NCBI GenBank assembly: GCA_036346395.1
Contig: CM070602.1
Coordinates: forward strand, 14,207,098 to 14,271,097
Source of the DNA: Hsuehochloa calcarea
Taxonomy: Eukaryota; Streptophyta; Magnoliopsida; Poales; Poaceae
Length of the DNA: 64,000 bases
Reading direction: 5' to 3'
Below, in pieces: positions 10,696 through 21,152 of this stretch. The position numbers and the translations under genes were made by a program. Under the pieces are notes generated by a model that saw only the letters and a program-made list of their open reading frames with translations, ran no database searches and was not told the DNA's origin. The stretch's first letter is position 1, and every line of letters starts with the position of its first letter.

Positions 10696-11888
10696 CTGAT
10701 GTTTATCTCCATTTTTGTCCTCTGTAGGCTAAAAAGCGACACGAAGACCTTAGGTGACTCACTCGATTATGAAAAGAGAGTCGAGAAAGCTAAGGGAGGA
10801 AGTAATAGTCCTCTCGGATAGACTTCGAGAAGCCATCTCTGCATCTAGAAGATTGCAGGAAAAAATAAACAGTAAGTGCTGAACTTAAGACTGCTTTTAT
10901 CTTTAACCTTTACCCAACTCTCATTTCTTTTCGGAAAAAGAAGATGAGATCTGGAAGCTCGGACGAAGTTGAAGAAAAAGCTTTGGTTATTCGGGAGTTT
11001 TCTCGCATTACCAAGAACAAGGATCGGGAACTCGAGTGCGAGAACTCGAGTAACAGTAAGCAATTCTTTACTGTTGTCCTTTTGAGTATTTTCCTTTTCT
11101 AATGCTAATTTCTTGTTCGAGAAATTCTTTGCTTAGAGTTGAGAAGCCTCGAGGTTTGAAATCCAAGAAGACTACGATCTACAATGAGTCCGTCGCATTG
11201 CTAAGATGAATCTGAGAGGACATCGGATCATGGGAGAAAAAGCATCTTGAAACCATTGCTTCCCATGAAGAAGAGGTCAAGAAATTGGATTCTCAACTAG
11301 TAGGTAAGAAATGCTTTTACCTACAATTATCTTTGTGTTATCTTCCTCTAGAAGTTTATTTTTGTTTGACCGGTTTTATTCTTTTCAGAACAAGTGGTGA
11401 AAACAAGAAACTTGCGAGGCTTCGACTCGTACCCAACGGAGATGGAGTCGATGAAGACTAGTCTTCAAGGCAACATCACACTCTGAACAATGTACTTGGT
11501 GAGCTACATTCTGAGGGAAAAACTCCTCGAGAAGATACTGTAGCTGCTCACATAAGTACCATTGGGAACAAGTCGGAAACTTGCAAGAAATGGTGACCAC
11601 TCTGAAGGCTAATCAAGCCGAATCAATAAGGGAGCGATCGAAGGCTGCGATAAGTTACGCTTTGGCGAAACTTAAAGCTCAAGACCCAGCCTTAATGTGC
11701 AACCAATCGAAGCCGACTTGGTATCTGAATCGAGAGGCAAGTCGTGCGATTGAGAAATGCGATCGATTGGCAAAAGGTGGCGGAGGAAATGCAGCTAGGC
11801 ACTCCCCCTTCAGAGTAATCTTGTAACTACTTTGTAAGGCAAACAATTTCTGTTGATGAGAAATATATGATCCAACTTGTTTCCTGAA

Positions 11889-12085
11889 AATCATCTTGTC
11901 GAGTAGTTAGTAACTCAAAAGATAATAGACGAATGAAAAACCAAGGATGAAGTTAAATTAATAACTTTATCCTAGGCCATCTTGTTTCTGAAAATCATCT
12001 TGTCGAGTAGTTAGTAACTCAAAAGATAATAAACGAATGAAATACTAAGAATTGAAGTCAAATTAATAACTTTATCCTAACCCCC
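11889..12085. repeat. Tandem duplication of about 103 bp
   Basis: AAATCATCTTGTCGAGTAG at 11887 recurs at 11993, followed in both by TTAGTAACTCAAAAGATAAT and the AATTAATAACTTTATCCTA stretch. It lies just after the end of the plus-strand gene. Confidence 0.8.
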
Positions 12086-12223
12086 GACTATTTGCTTAGC
12101 TTGTTTAGACAATCTAAGTAAATAGTGTTTGAAATTGGGTTTACGAAAGCAGAGAGAGGTTTGTTTAACTTATAGTTTTGTTATGGTTGTCAAGCCTTTG
12201 GTCGAAAGAGTAGAAGCGGCTCG

Positions 12224-12750
12224 ACACTAGGAAGTTCCTTCTAGTGGGCGGGACCACGTGCGAGAGAGAAAAGGCTTCGACTAGGTGATGTTACCACCTC
12301 CAGACTAGTTTAATCGAACCGGGAACAACAACTTGAGTTAAGCAAGCGTCTTAGAGGACTTTAAAAATTCGTTCGCCCTTTTTAGTGGACTCGATAAGTT
12401 TTTCGATAGCAAAAGTGGGAGGCGAGCAGCGCTAGGAAGTTCCTTCTAGTGGGCGGGACCACGTGCGAGAGAGAAAAGACTTCGACTAGGTGTATCTCTT
12501 CCTTGACCGATTAAAGCGAAGCGAGTACACCAAGGTGGTCGAATAAATATAAGAAAGTGCACTCTACTTAGAATATTTTTGAAATTCTTGAAAAAATAAA
12601 CTAAGATGGGAAGAGTTGGCTTTGAGAACATTTCGACTAGATAGAACTGAGCTCTGTGTATTGGCAACAAAAGTGAGTAGCAGTCGATGCTAGGAAGTTC
12701 CTTCTAGTGGGCGGGACCACATGCGAGAGAGGAGAGACTTGACTAGATGA
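12224..12750. repeat. Three dispersed copies of a ~60-bp unit
   Basis: TAGGAAGTTCCTTCTAGTGG followed by GCGGGACCAC and TGCGAGAGAG occurs near 12229, 12430 and 12690, each time followed by GACTTCGACTAG-like sequence. AGGAA-G-TTCCT inside it is an inverted repeat. It lies in the space between the 3' ends of the two convergent genes of element B. Confidence 0.8.
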
Positions 12751-13119
12751 TGTTACTTGCCTTTCGACCGGTGTAAAGAAAGCGGGCATTTTGGATCTTA
12801 GTCGAAAGATTATAAAAGCACTACTCAAAAATAAGACAAAAGAGGTAGAAGGAACACGGACTTTTATTGCACGAGAGGTTGGTCACACATAGAATTTGCG
12901 TGGCGGTCGATGTTCCAAGAATTTGAGAGAACTGTCAGTCTTCCATTGCTAGTCGTCTGAGGCCACAGTAGAGTGACCGACCACTTTGTGTAAGGACCTT
13001 CCCACTTGGGAGAAAGTTTATTCGATTAGACTTGGTTTGGCGAGCTTCAACACCAAGTCACCTCTGACAAAGTGCGCGGTAGGACCTTCGATCGTAGTAT
13101 CTGCGTAGGGCTTGTTGGT

Positions 13120-14040
13120 AGGCTATTTGAGCGGATTAAGGCCATGTTTCTCCTTTCTTGAGTAGGTTAATGTCATCTGCTCGAAGTTGTTCTGATCGGA
13201 GTTGTTGAAGGTTTCAACTCGTGTCGACCGCAATTTTAGCTCGGAGGAAGCATGGCTTGACTCGAACACTAGAAAGAATGGTGTTTCTCCTGTCGCTCGA
13301 CTAGTGGTCGTCTGAACGCCCATATCTGAAGGTAATTCTTGTACCCAAGCCCCAAGCGCTTAACAAGGTGGTCGAAGACTCGGGTTTTAATTCCTCGCAT
13401 TATTTGGCGTTTGCGTTCGTAGCCCCCGTTGCTTTGGGGATGTGCAGCGAAGCATAGCATAACTTGGTACCCAACTCGTCGCAAAATTCACGAAATTTTG
13501 CACTTGCGAATTGTTTACCATTATGCGTAATTATCAGACTTGGAACTCCAAATCGGCTAATTCGCATCTCATCATGAACCTTTTCTTTGCTTAGTTGTTA
13601 TCGATTCTGAGTTGGCTTGATCCACTTTGTGAGCGTGTCAATGGCCACAAAAGGAATTGAAACCTCCTGGTGCTTTGGGAAGCGGTCCTAGGATATCAAG
13701 ACCCAGTGCAAAAGGCCAAGAAAGAGGTATTATGCGTAATGCTTGAGTGGTTGGTGTATCATCTACCATGAAATTGGCATTGGACACACTTTTAACCACC
13801 TCTTTGGCATCGTCTGAGTTGTAGGCGATGAGAAACCTTGTCGAAAGGCTTTCAGACCAATGTTACAGTAGGAAGCATCGTCCCACAGATGCCCTTGTGT
13901 ATATCATGAAGGAGTGTTATTCCTTCGTTTTGCGGAATGCATCGCATGAGTATCCCTTGGGTTCCTCGTTTGTAGAGGACTCCTTCGACCAAAGTATACA
14001 TTTTGGCTTTTCGGGATAAACGATCTGCCTCAAGATCATC
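13120..14040 (-). pseudogene. Element B integrase (broken)
   Basis: Integrase inserts retrotransposon DNA into the host genome. Reading leftwards from about 14040 are an H2C2-like zinc-binding region ('LLHDIHKGICG'), the first core Asp in 'GLDILGPLPKAPGG' (about 13670-13735), the second core position in 'LIITHNGKQF', and the third in 'AHPQSNGGYER' (about 13430). The C-terminal side shows 'SRATGETPFFLVF'. Frames change between these pieces, so it is not translatable as one protein. At the second core position the usual Asp is His (codon 13523-13525), which would abolish catalysis even if the frame were whole. Confidence 0.85.
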
Positions 14041-14116
14041 TTCGGGTACGGAACCCTTGTGAAGATACTCGTAGATGGGAGTCATCCAGGTATCCTCGTA
14101 GTCTAGTGAGGCCATC

Positions 14117-14776
14117 TCAATAGGAGGTGTCTCGGTTCTTCGACCGAGAGCGGCTTTGGAGTTGCTCCAAGAAAACTCCTTTTGGTACTGTAGATCGGGA
14201 AGAAGCCATCCGAGCAAGTTGGTCTGCGAGGAAATTATCCTTTCGAGGGATGAATTGTACCTCGAGACCTAAAAAATGCTTTTCTAGCTTACGTACCTCC
14301 GATAAGTACCGAGACATTGTCGAGCTAGAGCACTGGTACTCTTTCCCAACTTGATTCACGACTAGCTGAGAATCTCCTCTCACGAGTAGTCGACGAATCG
14401 AGAGTGCTTTCGCAGCTCGTATGCCAGCTAGCAAACCTTCGTACTCTGCCACATTGTTAGTGGCCTGAAAGTTTAATTGTATGGCATACTTTAAGGTTTC
14501 TCTGGTAGGAGATACCAGGACCACCCCAGCCCCCGAGCCACTTAAAGTAAGTGACCCGTCAAAGTACATCATCCAGCGGTCATGGGAATCGTCTTGGGGA
14601 TCTGAGCGAGTTCGAGATTTGTCCATTCGGCGACAAAGTGCGCCAAGATCACGGGATTTTATGGCCGTTCGGGACACGAAATGGAGGTCGAACTCCCAAG
14701 TTCGTGACCATTTTGCCATCGTCCATTGTTTCCTTATTATGGAGGATTGCTCCCAAAGGAAACTCGGGCAGCACAA
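14117..14776 (-). pseudogene. Element B RNase H
   Basis: RNase H removes RNA from RNA/DNA hybrids during reverse transcription. The open stretch shows the retroelement RNase H pattern: 'WMMYFDGSLTLSGSGAG' (first Asp), 'NNVAEYEGLLAGIRAA' (Glu), 'LLVRGDSQLVVNQV' (Asp) and a final Asp region 'FIPRKDNFLADQLARMA'. It is the best-preserved part of pol, 219 codons open. It continues into the connection to integrase by a frame change at about 14120-14200. Confidence 0.88.
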
Positions 14777-15155
14777 CTATTTTGTGCGCTGAAAATAATC
14801 CGCGATTTCCTCGAAGACATGAGGAGGGCATATAGAAGTTTTGGACACGAGGTAACGCTCCTTAGGCCGTGTAAAACTTGCGGCGTAATAAACCGGTCGT
14901 TATGCGTTTTCACGTTCTCGACCCGATCTTGCGCTTCTTTGCTGTGGCGTGGCGGCTAGGTAAATTAAGGCGTCTCTTACGGCTTTGGAGAAACGAGCAG
15001 GAGCACTCGAAAGGTACCTCTTGACATCCTCGAAGCGGCGTTTGCCTCGTTCGACCACTCAAAACCTTCATGTCTCTGAGAAGTTTAAAGAAAGGTAGTC
15101 CTTTTCTCCTAGTCGTGCGATGAAGCGACTTAAAGCCGCCATGCACCCGGTGAGT

Positions 15156-15700
15156 TTACGGACTTCCTTTTTGTGGTCGGGCGCATCGGAGGATGGCCTT
15201 TATTTTTCGAGTTTGCTTGATTCCTCGTTCAGATACTAGGAATCCAAGCAATTTTCCTGAAGAAATTCCAAACACACACTTCTCGGGATTAAGTTTTAAG
15301 CGGTGCTTTCTGAGATTGTCGAATGTTTCTTGTAGGTCGGTGATATGATTAAATTTCTTAACGCTTTTTACGACTAGATCATCAACATAGGCTTCCAGAT
15401 TCCGGCCTAATTGAGATGAAAAAGTCGATTGCATTAAGCGTTGAAAAGAAGCACCGGCATTCTTTAGACCAAATGGCATTTTGACATAGCAAAAGGTACC
15501 AAATGGTGTAATGAATGCGGTCTTTTCTTCATCGTTCAGACACATATTGATCTGGTGATATCGAATATGCATCTAAAAACTTAATATTTCACAACTGCGG
15601 TAGAATCAACCAAGCGATCGTCTGAGGTAAAGGAAAATCATCTTTTGGACAAGCTTTATTAAGATCGGTAAAGTCTCGCACATCGCCATTTGCCGTTTGA
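15156..15700 (-). pseudogene. Element B reverse transcriptase (broken)
   Basis: Copies the element RNA into DNA. The degraded start carries 'DFTDLNKACPKDDFPLP' (about 15640-15690). The open part (15572-15156) begins 'MHIRYHQINMCLNDEEKTAF' and includes 'MPFGLKNAGASFQRLM' and the catalytic 'AYVDDLVVKS' (about 15365-15395), then 'KLNPEKCVFG'. A frame change near 15580 separates the two. Sequence upstream to about 16300 is too degraded to read. Motif style is that of the Tat lineage of Ty3/gypsy. Confidence 0.88.
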
Positions 15701-16324
15701 CTTTTTGACCATTCGAGGTTAGCCAACCACTCGGGTGGTTGACTTCTCTTATAAAGCACGCTTTAAGTAGCTTATCAATTACGATTTAATAGCATCTCGT
15801 CGATCGGGGCAAATCTCGTAATTTTTGTTTCTGGGTACTTTATCGGTAGTAAAGCTAGCTTTGTGCTCGATCACCTCCACAGGGACTCGGGCATGTCGGA
15901 TGCTTGCCGCGAAGACATCTGCGTTAGCTCGGAGGAAGGTAATGAGGTGTCTTCCTATTTGGGGTCGGAAGTCTCCCGTCGAGCAGTCTTGAGGGTTTCT
16001 GCGTCGGAGGAACCTCTTTGACTTAGTCGTTCGGCTTTAGTGCGACTTTGAAGCCGACTTGCTAGTCGAAGGTGACTTTCGTCTCGAGTTGGTATTTGAC
16101 CAACCATCTCGAGGATCGGCGATCGCAATTATCGCCATCTTCTTGTCACAATGAATTGTGATCACTCCTTTGGGACTGGCATCTTAAGACATTGATACCC
16201 ATAATGAGTAGCCATTAAGAATTTTGCCAAAGTTGGTCGTCAGAGTATGGCGTTATATCTTGTGTCGAAATCGACCACATCAAAGGAGACTTTCTCGTCA
16301 CGAAATTACTTGGTGAGCCAAATG

Positions 16325-16552
16325 TTAAAGGAAGAAAACTTGGCCAATGGGTTTGGCGAAGACCGATGCGATTCCATGAAAAGAGTATCGTACCGGTCTT
16401 ACCTTTGTCCTGGGTACTTGCATCTCGTCCAGGGCATTAGTAAATAGTATGTTCAAGGCGCCACCATCAACCAACACTCGATTGACCCGCGGTTGTTGAT
16501 GGTGGGTTCGACTCTGTCGGATATCGACTGATCGATTGAAGTGATCGGGCAA
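16325..16552 (-). pseudogene. Element B protease region
   Basis: Aspartic protease that would process Gag-Pol. The visible core is 'VNRVLVDGGALNILF' (about 16450-16495): the hydrophobic-hydrophobic-D-G-G pattern characteristic of Tat-type elements, which use DGG in place of D-S/T-G. Here the following residue is Ala where the related elements usually have Ser. Frames are short and discontinuous. Confidence 0.7.
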
Positions 16553-16693
16553 TCACCCTTCTCAAAAGAAATGGTAACTTCAGACCACTTGGTGAAATTA
16601 TTGACAAGAGGAGCATCTATAGAGTTTACCTCTCGTCCGTGACTTTGAGTTGTCGTTTCGACTCGTATGTCGATGATCCTCCGTAGATGTGCT

Positions 16694-18913
16694 TTACGGT
16701 ATGTTGCGGATCTTGGGCGGCATCTCTTCATCATCCAGCGACTTTTGGCCACTCGTATTCCCTACTTGCTCGAGAGTGGGGAGTGGCTCTTTGCCGTTGT
16801 AGTAGTCCTCGAGCTTTCTTTGGAAAACTCGGCAGTTGCGGAGGTCATGTCCTTCCTTTTTATGAAAAGGACACCACCTTGGTTTGTCGTTCCTACGATC
16901 AGGGCGCTTACCTTTGCCTTGATCAGGGTACGACTTGGTGGTTCGGGGCTCTTTATCTTTCACGGCCAAGACCTCCTTGAAACCACTGGTTTGTGGTTTT
17001 TGACTCTTTATTTTCTTCTTGGACTTCTTTGCTTTCTTGTCCTTACCAACTTCACGGCTCTCGAGGTGTCGTTTCTCGATCAATAGTGTTGTTCCACTCG
17101 ACCGCCTCAGAAGCAGTCGCATATCGATCGGCCATCTCGAAGAGCTCGGCAACAGTGTTGGGAGGATTCAAAGCAATATCCTCTGTTATCCTTCTACTAC
17201 GGACTCCTTGCTTAAAAGCCCTGATCACAGATGAGTCAGAAATTTCGGAATTGAGTTCTGAACGACTAAAGCGTTTGATGAATTGGCGCAAAGTCTCGTT
17301 GTTGTTCTGTTTTATCGGTGCAAGTCGTCTTCCTTTCGGGCGGTTGTATGTGCCTTGGAAATTCGCTGTAGAAGATCGCGAGAGGTGTTGCCAAGTAGAT
17401 CGACTCGAGTGGTTGGTTTAATAACCACGATCGGCGGATCCTTCAAGCACGATCGGAAGGTAATTTGCCATTACATGCTCTCCTCCTCCTGCTTTGCTCG
17501 GACGGTGTTGTATAGATCTGAAGAAATTCGATGGGATTTTGAGATCCATCAAACTTCTCCATGTTCCTTTGGTCGAAAATGAGGTGGCGTGAGCGCTCGA
17601 AGGTCGGCGAAAATGCGGCATCCGTAATAACTTCTTGGCGCCTTCTTTGCGGGAAAGAAGGGTTAATGTCACCGGTGATCGTATCTGACGATACCCGACA
17701 ACGGTGACTGTCTGTAGTAGGTCTCAGCTCTACGAGGGGAATACTCCTCGTACTCCATCCGTTGCGGATTTCCTTGTCGAAGTGGTGAATGGTCACCTCT
17801 CCGAGGGGCTTCTTGATCATCGACCAATCGAAATGTATTTCTCGAGTAGGGATCGATCGACTTATGGCGTGTCGATTTCTCGTGGTGAAATATTTGATTG
17901 ATTGGTAGTTGAGGAAGTCGCATTGCTACGACTACGAATGATGTCGACGAGTACTTCGGTCTTGTCATCACGGTTGAAGCCTTTGCGCAATCTCTTGACA
18001 AAGAGATCGTACCCTGGCGTTCGAGCAAGCTCTTGGGTGGGATTTTCGAGCAAGTCGTTGATGTCTTGGAGTTCTTGCACCTCCTTCGACTGATATTGAA
18101 TGCGCCCTGGCAGATTCTTCTGGGCTGCAATCTTCTTCCGTCGGATGGCCTCAAAATCCTCCTCATCAGATCTTTGAGGCCTTCTCAGTGGAGTGCGAGA
18201 ATGTCGAGGATTTCCCTCGCGTTCATCAGTGTTGGTTACATCAGTCACCGGTGGTGCCCTTGCCATTACCACGAGGCGCGGTGTGTGATCTTGAGAGTGT
18301 TCTTATCTCGGCCTCCATGAGGTGACCACGATTTGAGGAAGGGCGAAGACCTCCGTTGATGATTCTCACTTGCGCTCGAGGCCTCCCGCTTGAGGAGTAC
18401 TCGAGAGACACCATCTGGCGACTTGGAGCAATCCCCTCCGGTAGGGAACTCAGGTTATAACTATCTCCGTCAGTAAATGAGATCTGCGGAGGCGGTCAAT
18501 TTGCGGGAAAAGCATGCTTGATCCCACCCTCTGGAGTTACCACGAGAGAGGATCACCGGATGTTGGTGGAGTCTGGAATGGTGGCTCTCGAAACTTGTCT
18601 CACCAGTCGGACCGCCTTAGGGGACTTGGACACTTGGAGGAAAAACTCTCGTCGTGTCGTGAGTCCTCACAGGTGCGGTTCAGTCGGATTGACCCTTGTC
18701 CTTTGAGGAATTGGCTCCTCTGTTGGGCGTATCGTTGTGGGGATAAGGATCCTCCTCAACTCCATTGATGGGATGGTTTCTGGAGAATGATCTCGGAGGC
18801 AACATCACCATCGGCGGATGCATCACTCGGCTCGTAGTCGAAACCGGCATCCATGTCGGCGTCTGCGTGTCTGCCAAGTCAAACCGGTTCTCCTCGTTCC
18901 ATTCTCCTGCCAT
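16694..18913 (-). pseudogene. Element B gag (frameshifted)
   Basis: Capsid and nucleocapsid precursor. ATG at 18913 opens 'MAGEWNEENRFDLADTQTP', 47 bases inside the primer site. The frame is lost near 18680. It resumes at 18272-17862 ('EEDFEAIRRKKIAAQKN', 'KRLRKGFNRDD'), then 'KFDGSQNPIEFLQIY' (about 17535-17580) and the conserved gag block 'LRQFIKRFSRSELNSE' to 'ELFEMADRYATASEA' (17291-17090). It ends in a knuckle-like 'RWCPFHKKEGHDLRNCRVF' (about 16830-16890), the C-x2-H form seen in Tat elements. At least four frame changes separate these blocks. Confidence 0.82.
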
Positions 18914-18959
18914 GATTGCATGAGATTGGAAAAGAGTATGTTGACAAGAGATTATCGAA

Positions 18960-18979
18960 GATCCCCACGGTCGGCGCCA
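18960..18979 (-). other. Primer binding site of element B (tRNA-Asp-like)
   Basis: On the minus strand TGGCGCCGACCGTGGGGATC, 9 bases inside the right LTR. From memory of plant tRNA-Asp, its 3' end complement starts TGGCGCCG and has GGGGATC at the same spacing, about 15 of 20 matches. The tRNA identity is therefore probable, not certain. Confidence 0.7.
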
Positions 18980-18988
18980 GCTAGCCGG

Positions 18989-19813
18989 TGTATTAGAACC
19001 GATCTTACGTAAAGATTATTTGATTGGGGGTCTCCTAGAGATGAAATCACGCAGAGTGGTTGACACGGGATGTTTAGACAGTTCGAGGCCTTCTCAGGAG
19101 AATAACAACCCTACTCTGTGTGTGTATGGTATTGTCTGTATTCTCGATGATCAAGCAAGAAACTAAGACTATTACAGAGAATAGTACTTGTGTTTCTCCT
19201 TGACTCGCTCTGTTTTGCCTCCCTTTCACCCTCTGATTGATGTCTTTATATAGTCGTGAAGAAGTAGCCGTTTTGTCTGCGGAAGAGCGCCTAATTAAGC
19301 GATAATGGGCGCATGATGGCAGTAATTACCGGCGCATTGGCTTCTTCACGCCGTCTGGCTGTTATCTTTCAGAGGTAATGGGGTATTTAAGCACTATTAC
19401 TACGCGGAATAATAGTGCGTGTGAACCGTTTGGATTCCTTAATCAATTGGACCCACTCGCTTGTAGGTTTGATTATAAGGTGGTCGTGGTTTATTTGGTC
19501 GTAGTAGGACTTACGACTGGGTATAAGTCGTAGTAGAGCTTACGACTGGGCAATAGTCGTAGAAGGACTTACGACTGGGTAATGGTCGTAGAAAGACTTA
19601 CGACCAGGTAGTGATCGTAGAAGGACTTACGACCATGACATAGTCGTAGTAAGACTTACGACTATGGAGGTGATTGTAGAAGATCTTTCAATCACTTGGT
19701 AGGTCTCCCCTTTATAAATATAAGGGGTACTTCTGGGGACTATGTGACATCATATTTACCCATAATAAGAATTATAGATAAAAGATAAAATGAGGATTAT
19801 TAGATCCTCGTCA
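18989..19813 (-). repeat. Element B 5' LTR (825 bp)
   Basis: Minus strand TGACGAGG...AATACA, near-identical to 6337-7169, with a TATA box at about 19245-19253 and the seven-unit hairpin array at 19497-19690. In its last unit one arm reads TTTCAATC against TTACAATC in the other LTR, so pairing there is weakened by one base. Confidence 0.92.
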
Positions 19814-20195
19814 TCAACAATATATGATGTTTTGGATATTGATATGGTCTCCAACATACCATTTTGACCATTACTTTTTATATGAATATGTTCATAAAAT
19901 AATATAAAATTATTATATTATTAAGTTTTGTATGACATAAAATGATATCATTTTCACATAACCAAAACAAATAGTTTTTGTATATTAATGATCAAAGTTA
20001 AGGAAGTCTGATTACTCACTTTCTAAAACATCATATATTTCTGATTAGAGGGAGTATATGAGTAGATTTGTCATTGAAAGTTCTTTGATATATTTTTTTG
20101 GTAACATATAGTTAAAAATGTAATGGTCAAAGGCATGTATTAGAGACCATGTCAATATCCAAAACGATAAGTAAAAAAATGGAGGTACTAGAAAA
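19814..20195. repeat. MITE remnants in inverted arrangement
   Basis: 19814-20055 has inverted ends (ATATATGATGTTTT and AAAACATCATATAT) and finishes in GATTAGAGGGAGTA, the usual end of a common grass MITE. Its left tip is cut by element B. 20060-20195 holds the reverse complement of a relative (GTTTTGGATATTGACATGGTCTC on the minus strand, as GTTTTGGATATTGATATGGTCTC at 19829). Two MITE copies thus face each other. Confidence 0.65.
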
Positions 20196-21152
20196 TCAAA
20201 GCATCTGGTAGGGAACTATAATTGATATTTTTTCCTCCAATAATTACTAGTATGATTCACTAGCCCTGTTTGAACTATGAGAGTTTTCTCATAATCCTAC
20301 AATAGATAAACTATTTCATGTGAAATTCCCGTGTTCCAAATAAGGATCTCCCACAACCATTGTCCTCACTGCTCACCCAATTCCAATTGAATTACTTTCC
20401 AACATAAGAGTTGAGACTGCACAAAACTTGATGCAAAATTGCTATATACCATGTGCACAATTATTTTTGTGTGCAAATCATTTGAATTTCTGACTTTGAG
20501 GTCTGCATCATGATTCATGTGCCTACCCACCTCCATCTCCATCTCAAGCGAGGCTCCAGCGGGTTCATCTTCTCCAGCGGCGGTGTGTTATGGAGGGGGT
20601 TCGTAGGATTAGGGTTTGGGTTCACTGGCGCCCCACTATAGAGGGAGGGAGGGGCAGCAGAGCCACGAGAGTAAGCGTCGGTGACGGCATGTGATGGTGG
20701 TGTCGTCGTCCGCAGGTCGTAGGAGGGCAGTAGGCGGTGGAGGTCGGCAGTGGCGATGGGAACCGAAGTGGTTAGGAGGCAGTGGGGAGAGGTGGCGGAT
20801 CCGGCGACAAGAAAGGAGGGTGGCGCGCGAGCGATGAGAGCACGTTGGAGATGAGAAAGGATGGCTATGGGGGAAGTGGACACAGGGTGGAGGGAGGAAG
20901 GCGGCTTGGGAGGGCAATGGTGGTGTGAGAAGCCGGTGGACCTCACCTGCGTAGGAGGAGAGATGTCAGCGAGGCAGCAGGGGGCAACGGGGTGGTGGTG
21001 GCAGTAGGTACGCAGGATGGGGGAGGGGCGGCGGTAGTTTAGGAGTGGAGATGGAGAGAGGTGAGGGAGGATAGGTTAGGGTTAAGGGAATTAGGTCCTA
21101 GGTTTGATATTGAGGTAGGTTAGATCCGATGGTCCAAAATAACGGGTGATTT
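20196..21152. other. Unassigned, partly G-rich stretch
   Basis: 20260-20360 resembles the edge of a CCCTGTTTGAAC-type MITE. From 20540 to 21070 the plus strand is strongly purine- and G-rich, and its complement reads open for 143 codons (20946-20515) as a Pro/Ser/His-rich low-complexity chain without a known domain. I do not call a gene. The last five bases, GATTT, are the target duplication of element J. Confidence 0.45.

Larger units (their letters stand above)
7994..11826 (+). pseudogene. Opposite-strand gene of element B (plant 'gypsy-type transposon' protein family)
   Basis: Runs against pol, between integrase and the 3' LTR. From ATG 7994 a frame leads to 'AYCESASMLLTPFF', where a one-base shift near 8190 moves to the frame with 'EHFGVELVNLGPNS' and 'FVYLCEAYLGIPADLELFQYYYGM'. 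That block is the signature of the plant domain often named 'putative gypsy type transposon' (Transposase_28-like); its biochemical role is not established. Downstream, short coding pieces alternate with intron-like gaps: donors GTAAGT near 8711, 10319 and 10484, GTAAG near 10871 and 11057, and acceptor TTTTCAG at 11383-11389. The last frame (11581-11826) is charged and probably helical, containing 'KAAISYALAKLKAQDPAL'. Several stops make it likely broken in this copy. Exact exons cannot be fixed by eye. Confidence 0.6.
6337..19813 (-). mobile_element. Element B: Tat-type Ty3/gypsy retrotransposon with an opposite-strand gene
   Basis: Near-identical LTRs (6337-7169 and 18989-19813) enclose a minus-strand gag, protease, RT, RNase H and integrase in Ty3/gypsy order. 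The tRNA-Asp-like primer site lies beside the right LTR and the purine tract beside the left one. The Tat lineage is indicated by a DGG protease motif, the RT words 'DLNKACPKDDFPLP' and 'AYVDDLVVKS', and a long extra region between integrase and the 3' LTR that carries a gene on the other strand, as reported for Grande/RIRE2-like elements. Every coding part is interrupted. The 5-bp flanks (GTCGG and TCAAC) do not match, so this is not a simple insertion. Confidence 0.9.

Noticed and set aside
16667..17421. Plus-strand frames opposite element B gag (for example 139 and 142 codons)
   Set aside because: They are complements of the minus-strand gag, which has recognisable blocks; the plus frames have none.
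20515..20946. 143-codon minus-strand frame
   Set aside because: Pro/Ser/His-rich, low-complexity translation of a G-rich tract with no domain, splice or promoter evidence.
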